Origin: Planctomycetia bacterium
Lineage (GTDB): Bacteria; Planctomycetota; UBA1135; GCA-002686595
Direction of reading: 5' to 3'
Length of the DNA: 6,168 bases
Assembly (NCBI GenBank): GCA_005778045.1
Contig: SXKQ01000160.1
Coordinates: 1-6,168 of the forward strand
The notes below the pieces were generated by a model. It did no database searches and had not been told where the DNA came from. It worked only from the letters and a program-made list of their open reading frames with translations. The first letter of the stretch is position 1, and every line of letters begins with the position of its first letter. Shown one piece after another: positions 1 through 5,544 of this stretch. The position numbers were made by a program, and so were the translations under genes.

Positions 1-2
1 GG

Positions 3-218
3 CCGTTCCAGCCGATCGAGCTGCTGCTCAACCTCGACGTGCCGATGCTCGCGCTGGTCGACGAGTCCGATTCACGCACACCGCCGGAGCATGTCGCGCT
101 GTTTCGCCGGCAGTGCGAGCTGGGCGCGAAGAACGTGGAACTCGAACATGCGAGCGTCGGGCGGCTCGACGAGTCCCTGCCGCGCCTCGTCGCCTTCGCC
201 GCGGACACGCTCCAGTAG
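3..218 (+). CDS. Alpha/beta-hydrolase-like protein, C-terminal end (5' partial)
   Basis: This is the 3' end of a gene that enters from the left edge. The frame is open from base 3 to a TAG at 216-218 and gives 71 residues. A hydrophobic strand followed by an acidic turn (DVPMLALVDESD) and then TPPEH, a helix, GAKNVELEH and a final amphipathic helix (LPRLVAFAADTL) resemble the end of an alpha/beta hydrolase. In that fold the last strands carry the acid and histidine of the catalytic triad. The Asp of DESD and the His of LEH are candidates, but the nucleophile elbow lies outside the window. Codon use is GC-rich like its neighbours. It precedes the kinase-like gene by 49 nt on the same strand and may be the first gene of the operon seen here. 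The fold is a moderate guess from a short tail, and the substrate cannot be inferred. Confidence 0.5.
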   Translation, partial: PFQPIELLLNLDVPMLALVDESDSRTPPEHVALFRRQCELGAKNVELEHASVGRLDESLPRLVAFAADTLQ

Positions 219-255
219 TCCCGCAACGGCGCTAGGATGGCGCCCCATCTCCTTC

Positions 256-259
256 GGAG
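256..259 (+). promoter_or_regulatory. Ribosome binding site fixing the kinase-like gene start
   Basis: GGAG lies 8 nt before the ATG at 268. It decides between this start and the in-frame ATG at 91. That upstream ATG would place about 59 extra residues over the tail of the preceding gene, and those residues look like out-of-frame coding sequence rather than a kinase domain. Confidence 0.6.
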
Positions 260-267
260 CGCTCGCC

Positions 268-1149
268 ATGTCCCACGCGACCTTCTCGATCTTCGATTTC
301 CAGCCCGGCCGCACCGTGCTCGAGCGCTTCCGCATCGTGAAGCCGTTGCGCCAGAGCGGACTCTCCGCCGCCTTCGAGGCTGTGGACGAGCACGCTGTGG
401 CACAGGCGCGCTGCACGCTGGTCGTCTTCAGCGGCGCGCTGTTCGAGGGCGCGAACGAGGTCGAGCAGTTCCGCGCCACGTGGAAGCCGTGGATGAAGGT
501 GCGCTCGCCCCACGTGCCCGCCGTGCGCGATATCGTGGCTCTGCCGCAGCACGGCACGTTACTCGTGGCCGACTGCGCGGACGGCGTGCCGCTCAAGGAG
601 TGGCTGCGCACGCGCGGTCCGCTTTCGCCCGCCGACACGCGCGCGCTCGGCCTGCAGCTCGCGCTCGCGCTCGAGGCGATCCACGAGCAGAAGCTCGTCC
701 ACGGCGATATCAAGCCCCAGAACATCCTCGTGTCCGAGCAGGGCGGCGAGTTCTCGCTCGCGCTCGTCGACGGTGGCGTGACGACCGGCATGTGGAGCGC
801 CAAGCATCTCGGCGAGCACACGGCGCTGATCGGCACGCCCTACTACGCGCCGATCGAGCAGTTCAGCGGCGAGTCGCCCGACAGGCAGTCGGACATCTAC
901 AACGTCGCGACCGTGCTGTTCGAGTGCGCGACGGGCGTGCTGCCGTGGCCCGGCAAGAGCATGCTCGAGCTGTTCCAGGCCAAGCTCGACCGCAGCGAGC
1001 CCTCGATGAAGCGGCGCGCGCCGAAGAGCGACGTTCCGGCGGAGCTCGAGTCTGCGATCGTGAAGGGGCTGCTCGCGGATCGGCGCGAGCGCTACATGAA
1101 CGCCGCCGAGTTCCGCGAGGCGCTCTCGGCTGCGCACCCCGGGGAGTGA
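268..1149 (+). CDS. Stand-alone Ser/Thr protein-kinase-like protein with degenerate N-lobe (possible pseudokinase)
   Basis: The product is 293 aa, a single bacterial Hanks-type kinase domain with no membrane segment or extra domain, so probably cytosolic. Seen in the C-lobe: catalytic loop HGDIKPQN at residues 145-152 (D147, K149, N152 present), DGG at 168-170 in place of DFG with the metal-binding Asp kept, GTPYY at 189-193 followed by PIE instead of APE, SDIY at 208-211, and a late conserved Arg at 275. In the N-lobe the glycine loop reads RQSGLSAAF (28-36), with only one loop glycine retained. The usual VAIK lysine aligns with V52 and the alpha-C glutamate with T71. Active kinases use these to hold ATP, so this is either a pseudokinase or an atypical kinase. 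Its stop lies 3 nt before the CoA ligase start, which suggests a shared message and perhaps shared function. The family call is firm; activity is uncertain. Confidence 0.87.
   Translation: MSHATFSIFDFQPGRTVLERFRIVKPLRQSGLSAAFEAVDEHAVAQARCTLVVFSGALFEGANEVEQFRATWKPWMKVRSPHVPAVRDIVALPQHGTLLVADCADGVPLKEWLRTRGPLSPADTRALGLQLALALEAIHEQKLVHGDIKPQNILVSEQGGEFSLALVDGGVTTGMWSAKHLGEHTALIGTPYYAPIEQFSGESPDRQSDIYNVATVLFECATGVLPWPGKSMLELFQAKLDRSEPSMKRRAPKSDVPAELESAIVKGLLADRRERYMNAAEFREALSAAHPGE
1141..1146 (+). promoter_or_regulatory. Ribosome binding site of the CoA ligase, inside the kinase-like gene
   Basis: GGGGAG forms the last two sense codons (Gly-Glu) of the kinase-like gene and lies 6 nt before the ligase ATG at 1153. 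Ribosomes finishing the first gene stop right at this site, so the two products are likely made by coupled translation. Confidence 0.65.
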
Positions 1150-1152
1150 GCG

Positions 1153-2742
1153 ATGGGACGCGAGGATCTCTACCGCGCGTTGGCGCCGCTCCCGACTCCG
1201 TTCAACCTGTGCGACTACTTCCTCGACCGCAATCTGCGGGAGGGGCGCGCTGACAAGGTCGCCCTGCTCTTGGGGGACGAGCGCCGCACCTACTCGCAGG
1301 TGTCGGAGCGCGCGCGCCGTGTCGCGGCGGTGCTGCGGCGTCACGGCCTGCGACCGGAGGATCGCGTGCTGATCGTGCTCCCCGACGGCTTCGAGTTCGC
1401 GGAGGCTTGGTTTGGCACGCTGCGCGCGGGTGGCGTGTTCGCCATGGTGAATCCGCTGATGAAGCGCGAGCAGTTCGAGTACTACCTCGAGTACACCAAG
1501 GCGCGCGTGGTCATCACGCACAGCGAGGTCCTGTCGGAGATCGCAGACGCGTTGCGCGCGGCGCGGCTGCGGCCCGCGGCGCTCGTGGTCGGTCCCGACG
1601 CGGGCGGATTCGTGCCCTACGAGCAGGCGCTCGCCGCCGAGGATCCGACGGGGCCGCTCGCGGGGCTCGAGCCCACGGGCCCCGATGATCTCGCCGGTTG
1701 GCTCTTCACTTCGGGCTCGACGGGCCAGCCCAAGGCCTGCGTGCACGCGCACTCGGACTTCGCCTACAGCACGGAAACCTACGCGCTGCAGGTCGCGGGC
1801 TACCGCGAGAGCGACATCTGCCTGAGCGTGCCCAAGCTCTTCTTCGGCTATGCGACGGGCACGAACCTCATGTTTCCGTTCCGCGTCGGCGCGACCGCGG
1901 TGCTGTTCCCCGGCCGCTCGACCGTGGACGAACTGCTCGACCAGCTCGAGAAGCACCGGCCGACGTTCCTCACCGGCGTGCCGACGATGTTCAACAACCT
2001 GCTCCGCTCGGAGCGCATCGCCAAGGCCGACCTCTCGAGCCTGCGCGTTTCACTCTCCGCCGGCGAGGCCTTGCCGCCGCAGCTCTACAACGAGTGGAAG
2101 GCGCGCACCGGCGTCGAGATCCTCGACGGCATCGGCTCGGCGGAGATGTTCCACATCTACATCTCCAACTACCCCGGTGACGTGAGGCCCGCGTCGCTCG
2201 GACGCATCGTGCCGGGCTACGAGGCCCAGATCGTCGATGCGGAAGGGCGTGTCGTCGCCGATGGGGAGCCCGGTCGTCTGCGCGTGCGCGGTGGCTCGAC
2301 GGCGCTGTGCTACTGGGGCGACAAGAAGAAGTCGCGCGACACGTTTCAGGGCGAATGGTGCACTTCGGCGGACATCTTCCGACGCGACAAGGATGGCTAC
2401 TACTTCTATGAGGGCCGCGACGACGACCTGCTCAAGGTGAGCGGCATCTTCGTTTCGCCGCTCGAGATCGAGAACGTGCTGCTCGCGCACCCGGCCGTGG
2501 CGGAGGTGTGCGTGCTCGGTCGCGAGGACGACGAGGGCCTCGTGAAGCCGATCGCCTTCGTCGTGCCGCGCGCTGGCCACACGGGAAGCGATGCGCTTGC
2601 CGCTGGGCTCAAGGCGCACTGCAAGGAACAGCTCGCGCCCTACAAGTACCCGCGCTGGTTCGTCTGGCGCGACGCGCTGCCAAAGAACGATCGCGGCAAG
2701 GTGGCGCGCAAGGAACTCAAGGCCGAGCTCGGAAACGGCTAG
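1153..2742 (+). CDS. Benzoate-CoA ligase family protein (aryl/acyl-CoA synthetase, AMP-forming)
   Basis: The product is 529 aa, the usual length for a benzoate-CoA ligase. The family joins a carboxylic acid to coenzyme A through an acyl-adenylate, using ATP, in the cytoplasm. Seen: N-terminal FNLCDYFLDRN (17-27), typical of the benzoate-CoA ligase branch; ATP-binding loop TSGSTGQPK (186-194); aromatic-pocket segment KLFFGYATGTN (228-238); A5 motif GIGSAEMFHIYISN (327-340); hinge and A8 region GRDDDLLKVSG (421-431); and C-terminal catalytic lysine K516 in PKNDRGKVARKEL. All core motifs are present, so the enzyme should be active. Known benzoate-CoA ligases, from memory, have FFAYG in the pocket where this has FFGYA, so the substrate may differ from benzoate. 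Other aromatic, cyclic or fatty acids are possible. No ring-cleaving or beta-oxidation genes are in view. It is tightly linked to the kinase-like gene upstream (3 nt) and the lipoprotein gene downstream (11 nt). Confidence 0.9.
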   Translation: MGREDLYRALAPLPTPFNLCDYFLDRNLREGRADKVALLLGDERRTYSQVSERARRVAAVLRRHGLRPEDRVLIVLPDGFEFAEAWFGTLRAGGVFAMVNPLMKREQFEYYLEYTKARVVITHSEVLSEIADALRAARLRPAALVVGPDAGGFVPYEQALAAEDPTGPLAGLEPTGPDDLAGWLFTSGSTGQPKACVHAHSDFAYSTETYALQVAGYRESDICLSVPKLFFGYATGTNLMFPFRVGATAVLFPGRSTVDELLDQLEKHRPTFLTGVPTMFNNLLRSERIAKADLSSLRVSLSAGEALPPQLYNEWKARTGVEILDGIGSAEMFHIYISNYPGDVRPASLGRIVPGYEAQIVDAEGRVVADGEPGRLRVRGGSTALCYWGDKKKSRDTFQGEWCTSADIFRRDKDGYYFYEGRDDDLLKVSGIFVSPLEIENVLLAHPAVAEVCVLGREDDEGLVKPIAFVVPRAGHTGSDALAAGLKAHCKEQLAPYKYPRWFVWRDALPKNDRGKVARKELKAELGNG

Positions 2743-2753
2743 GAAGCAGGATC

Positions 2754-3668
2754 ATGTTGCAGCGTGCTCTGTCGGCTGTGTTGCTCGTGCTCGTTGGCGC
2801 ATGCGCCACGGTCGCCACCGTCCCGAGCGCGCCGAAGGTCGAGCTCGCGCCCCGCGAGGTGAAGATCTTCCGCGGCGACGGCTCCGCGGCGACTTGGAGC
2901 GCGCTCGTCGACGCGTCCAGCGCGGCCGAGGTCGTGTTCATCGGCGAGAACCATGGACATCCGCGGGGACTCGCGAGCGCCGCAGCGCTCTTCGAGGACG
3001 TGCTCGCCCGCTCGGACAAGGCCTCGCTCTCGCTGGAGTTCTTCGAGCGCGACGAGCAGTCGCGGCTCGACGACTACCTCTCCGGCGTCAGCGACGCCGC
3101 GACGCTCGAGCGCCGCACCCAGCGCTCGGAGGGCAACTTCCCGCCGGGCCACCGCGCGATGGTCGAGCTCGCCAAGTCGAAGAGCCGGCCCGTGCATGCC
3201 TCGAACGCGCCGCGCCAGTACCTGCGCATTGTGAGCCAAAAGGGCTACGAGCCGCTGGCGGAGCTCTCGTGGGAGCAGCGCCGCCTGTTCCGCATCCCCG
3301 ACGAATTGCTCGCAGGCCGCTACCGCGACGACTTTGACCGCATCATGACTCCGAGCGGGCGCGATCCGAAGGCCGCCGACGAGCAGGCGCGGCTCGCGCG
3401 CGTCTTCCGTTCCCAGCAGATGTGGGACTGGACCATGGCCGAGTCCTTGTTCCTCGCGTTGCAGCGCGACGAGGCTCCGGTCGTGCAGGTGATCGGCCGC
3501 TTCCACTCCGACTTCCGCGGCGGCACCGTGCAGGCCCTCGAGCGCCTGCGTCCGGGGACGCGCGCCCTCGTCGTGTGCTACGTGGACGAGGATGCGCCCG
3601 ACGCGCTGCCTGCGGACGACGCGGGTCGCGGCGACTTCGTGCTCTACGTCGGCCCCTCGGCCGAGTGA
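2754..3668 (+). CDS. ChaN-like lipoprotein (haem-binding uptake / DUF399 family)
   Basis: The product is 304 aa. It begins with a lipoprotein signal: a hydrophobic stretch ending in lipobox V14-G15-A16-C17, so it is probably lipid-anchored outside the inner membrane. The mature part shows the ChaN-family pattern: FIGENHGH (62-69), LEFFERDEQ (94-102), NFPPGHRAMVELAKS (128-142) followed by PVHASNAPR (146-154), an MWDWTMAESL helix (223-232) and GRFHSDFRGG (248-257). ChaN of Campylobacter is an iron-regulated haem-binding lipoprotein, and the fold resembles the TraB/erythromycin-esterase superfamily with its GExH motif. A haem role here is inferred from the family alone; no haem transporter or TonB gene is nearby. 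The ATG at 2754 follows an AGGA at 2741-2744 (spacing 9) that overlaps the ligase stop. It is the last gene of the plus-strand block and converges on the oxidoreductase gene with 2 nt between stops. Confidence 0.82.
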   Translation: MLQRALSAVLLVLVGACATVATVPSAPKVELAPREVKIFRGDGSAATWSALVDASSAAEVVFIGENHGHPRGLASAAALFEDVLARSDKASLSLEFFERDEQSRLDDYLSGVSDAATLERRTQRSEGNFPPGHRAMVELAKSKSRPVHASNAPRQYLRIVSQKGYEPLAELSWEQRRLFRIPDELLAGRYRDDFDRIMTPSGRDPKAADEQARLARVFRSQQMWDWTMAESLFLALQRDEAPVVQVIGRFHSDFRGGTVQALERLRPGTRALVVCYVDEDAPDALPADDAGRGDFVLYVGPSAE

Positions 3669-3673
3669 GCTCA
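3666..3673. other. Palindrome holding both convergent stop codons
   Basis: The sequence TGAGCTCA is a perfect 8-bp palindrome. Its left half gives the TGA stop of the plus-strand lipoprotein gene (3666-3668) and its right half the TGA stop of the minus-strand oxidoreductase gene (3671-3673). It directly follows another palindrome, CTCGGCCGAG (3656-3665). A GAGCT/AGCTC stem could form from 3667-3671 and 3681-3685 with a 9-nt loop. No T-run follows on either strand, so it is not called a terminator. Confidence 0.5.
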
Positions 3674-5017
3674 GCCGCGCAGCTCGGAGATTTCCCAGCC
3701 TGAGCGCTGCGGGGTTCCGAGCAACAGGTCCGCGTCGGGGCGTCCGACGAAGCGGCCCTTTCCGCCGTTCCACTCCAGCGTCTCGTGCGGGAAGTTCAGA
3801 GCCACGTTGCCGAGCAGCGCGATCTCCGTGAGGTGTGCCGCGTACTCGAACGGCGCGCTCGGTTCGCAGCGACCAAGGCACGCATCGACCCACTGGTGCC
3901 AGTGGTTCGTCGCCGTGCCCTGTGGGATCGGGACCGCCGCGAAGCGCTCCTTCGGGTACAGCTCCTGCGTGCCGTAGGGATCCGCGAGCAGCGCGCCCTT
4001 CTCGCCGACGAACAGGCAGCCGTTGGACGTGATGGTCTCGAGCCCGAGCTCGGCGAGCAGCTCGTTGGGCACCTTCTTGCCGCCGTCGCGCCACGTGACG
4101 AGCAGCGGGCCGCGCGTGGTCCACTCGTTGCCCGGGAACTCGTAGCGCACTTCCGACCACAGCGGGAAGCTCTCCGCCGTCGGCCGCGGGCCGGTCGAGC
4201 GGATGCGCAGCGGGTCGCCTAGTCCGAGGAACCACACGGCCGGGTCCATCAGGTGGCAGGCCATGTCACCCTGCGCGCCGGTGCCGAAGTCGCGGATACC
4301 GCGCCAGCGGAAGGGGTGGTAGGCGTCCTGCTTGTAGGGGCGCGACGGCGCAATGCCGGTCCACTTGTCCCAGTCAAGCATGGCGGGCACCGGATCCTCG
4401 CCGCTCGCTCGCTCGATGCCCTGCGGCCACCAGCCCGCCGGGCGGTCGCTCCACACGTGCACCTCGTGGATCGCGCCGATAGGCCGCGCTCGAAACAGCT
4501 GCCGCGCCGCGTCGTAGGGCGAGTTCGAGTGATTCTGGATGCCCATCTGTGTCACTGTGCCGGCGTCGCGCGCCGCGCGGCTCACGGCGCGCGCCTCGCG
4601 CACGGTGCGCGTCAGCGGCTTCTGGCAGTACACGTGCAGGCCCATGCGCAGCGCCGCGAGCGTGATGGGCGCGTGCATGTGGTCGGGCGTCGACACGTGC
4701 ACCGAGTCGATATTGCCGCGCTCCTTTTCGAGCAGCTCGCGCCAGTCCGTGTACGCGCGCGCACCCGAGCAGCGACCGGCCGCGCCCGCGAGGTTGTTCG
4801 CGTCGACATCGCACAGTGCCACGACGTCGACATCCGCGTGCGAGCGGATCTGGTCCAGATCCGCGCCACCCATGCCGCCGACGCCGATGCCCGCGTGACG
4901 CAGGCGACCCTGCGTGCGCACATTCTTGCGTTGCGGGGCGGCGCAGCTCGCGAGCGCGATGCCGCTCGAAAGGACCGAGAACTCGAGGAACGAACGGCGA
5001 GAGAGCGGGGGAGTCAT
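3671..5017 (-). CDS. Tat-exported Gfo/Idh/MocA family oxidoreductase (NAD(P)-dependent dehydrogenase-like)
   Basis: The product is 448 aa. The N-terminus carries a twin-arginine signal (SRRSFLEF, 6-13) and a short hydrophobic stretch ending in L22-A23-S24-C25, which resembles a lipobox. The protein is thus probably folded with its cofactor, exported by Tat and perhaps lipid-anchored. The Rossmann domain follows: GIGVGGMGG (43-51), VVALCDVD (65-72), STPDHMHA (109-116) and CQKPLT (131-136). Here the usual EKP reads QKP with the lysine kept, as in many planctomycete homologues from memory. The second domain has GDMACHLMDP (250-259), containing the conserved Asp/His pair. The family oxidises or rearranges sugars, inositols and related polyols; the substrate here is unknown. 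The ATG at 5017 is preceded by AGG 7 nt away and gives a proper Tat leader, whereas a longer in-frame start at 5197 would overlap the neighbouring gene. The neighbour on the same strand, 95 nt upstream, encodes a propeller-like protein. Confidence 0.92.
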   Translation of the reverse strand: MTPPLSRRSFLEFSVLSSGIALASCAAPQRKNVRTQGRLRHAGIGVGGMGGADLDQIRSHADVDVVALCDVDANNLAGAAGRCSGARAYTDWRELLEKERGNIDSVHVSTPDHMHAPITLAALRMGLHVYCQKPLTRTVREARAVSRAARDAGTVTQMGIQNHSNSPYDAARQLFRARPIGAIHEVHVWSDRPAGWWPQGIERASGEDPVPAMLDWDKWTGIAPSRPYKQDAYHPFRWRGIRDFGTGAQGDMACHLMDPAVWFLGLGDPLRIRSTGPRPTAESFPLWSEVRYEFPGNEWTTRGPLLVTWRDGGKKVPNELLAELGLETITSNGCLFVGEKGALLADPYGTQELYPKERFAAVPIPQGTATNHWHQWVDACLGRCEPSAPFEYAAHLTEIALLGNVALNFPHETLEWNGGKGRFVGRPDADLLLGTPQRSGWEISELRG

Positions 5018-5112
5018 GGGCGGACCTGCATGGACGTGATGCGAGCCAAGGCCCGTCACGCTAGCAGGCGACACGCGGCTCGTGCGCTCCAAACTCCGGC
5101 CTGCGCGCGGGC
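5018..5112 (-). other. 95-nt gap upstream of the oxidoreductase gene
   Basis: This gap separates the stop of the propeller-like gene from the start of the oxidoreductase gene, both on the minus strand. It holds the AGG ribosome binding site (5025-5027) and a short GGCC...GGCC inverted repeat near 5097-5114 beside the upstream stop. No convincing -35/-10 pair was found by eye. A promoter for the oxidoreductase gene may still lie here, as sigma-70-type consensus is often weak in such GC-rich DNA. Confidence 0.35.
5025..5027 (-). promoter_or_regulatory. Ribosome binding site fixing the oxidoreductase start
   Basis: AGG on the minus strand lies 7 nt before the ATG at 5017. Together with the twin-arginine leader that begins directly after this ATG, it rules out the longer in-frame start at 5197. 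Confidence 0.5.
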
Positions 5113-5544
5113 CTAGGGCAGAACGCGGAAGTACAGGCCGCCCGTGAGGTTGGTCTGGGCGCTGGAGCCAGGATCGCGGCTCCAGCCTTGGCACCACACG
5201 CTCGTTCCAGGCACGAGCAGCTCGGGCGCCGGATCGCCACCGAGCGCGCCGCGCGCGAAGACGTTCCAGTCCATCGACAGCGTGCCGCTGCAGTCATCGA
5301 ACGTGACGAGGCTGCCGCCGGTATTGAGCAGCACCGCGCGTCGCACCGGGGGTTGCGCGCAGTAGTAGCCGCCCTGAAACGGCGTCAGCGCGGCCGCGAC
5401 GAGGCTGTAGAAGTACAGCCCCGACTTCTGGTTGCGCAGGTTGCGCGCGTGGGTCGTGAAGCCCGAACTCGCCGTCGCGCTCGATTGTCCGACGAACGAG
5501 AGCGTGGCCGAGCAGCCCAGCGTGTTGACCTTGGCGGTGCAGTA
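5113..5544 (-). other. C-terminal cysteine-containing module of the propeller-like protein
   Basis: This stretch codes for about 143 residues that differ in character from the repeats before it: five cysteines, a central GLYFY...PFQGG segment, a PVRR motif, DDCSG and a closing WSRDP...GLYF strand. The odd cysteine number means at least one would stay unpaired if the others form disulfides outside the cell. It looks like a compact beta-sandwich, by inference only. Confidence 0.55.

Noticed and set aside
228..244. GGCGC...GCGCC hairpin (5-bp stem, 7-nt loop) between the hydrolase-like and kinase-like genes
   Set aside because: Short stem of a kind common by chance in GC-rich DNA, with no T-run after it; not enough for a terminator or attenuator.
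91..267. N-terminal extension of the kinase-like gene to the ATG at 91
   Set aside because: It overlaps the hydrolase-like tail in another frame, has Arg/Ser/Pro-rich shadow composition, and the ATG at 268 has a good ribosome binding site.
237..1253. Plus-strand reading frame (338 aa) over the kinase-like gene
   Set aside because: Ala/Arg-rich plus-one shadow without motifs; the kinase frame explains the region.
559..1956. Long minus-strand reading frame (465 aa)
   Set aside because: Arg/Glu/Leu-rich antisense shadow of the kinase-like and ligase genes, whose own frames carry clear motifs. Long antisense frames are expected in such GC-rich DNA.
2739..4235. Long minus-strand reading frame (498 aa)
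   Set aside because: It covers the lipoprotein gene antisense and part of the oxidoreductase gene in the wrong frame; no protein-family features.
5097..5114. GGCC...GGCC inverted repeat at the end of the propeller-like gene
   Set aside because: Only a 4-bp stem and no T-run; recorded as a note, not as a terminator.
4253..5116. Plus-strand reading frame (287 aa) opposite the oxidoreductase gene
   Set aside because: Arg/Ala/His-rich composition with no recognisable domain; antisense shadow.
5018..5197. Upstream extension of the oxidoreductase gene
   Set aside because: It would overlap the 3' end of the propeller-like gene and place 60 basic residues ahead of the Tat leader, which normally sits at the N-terminus.
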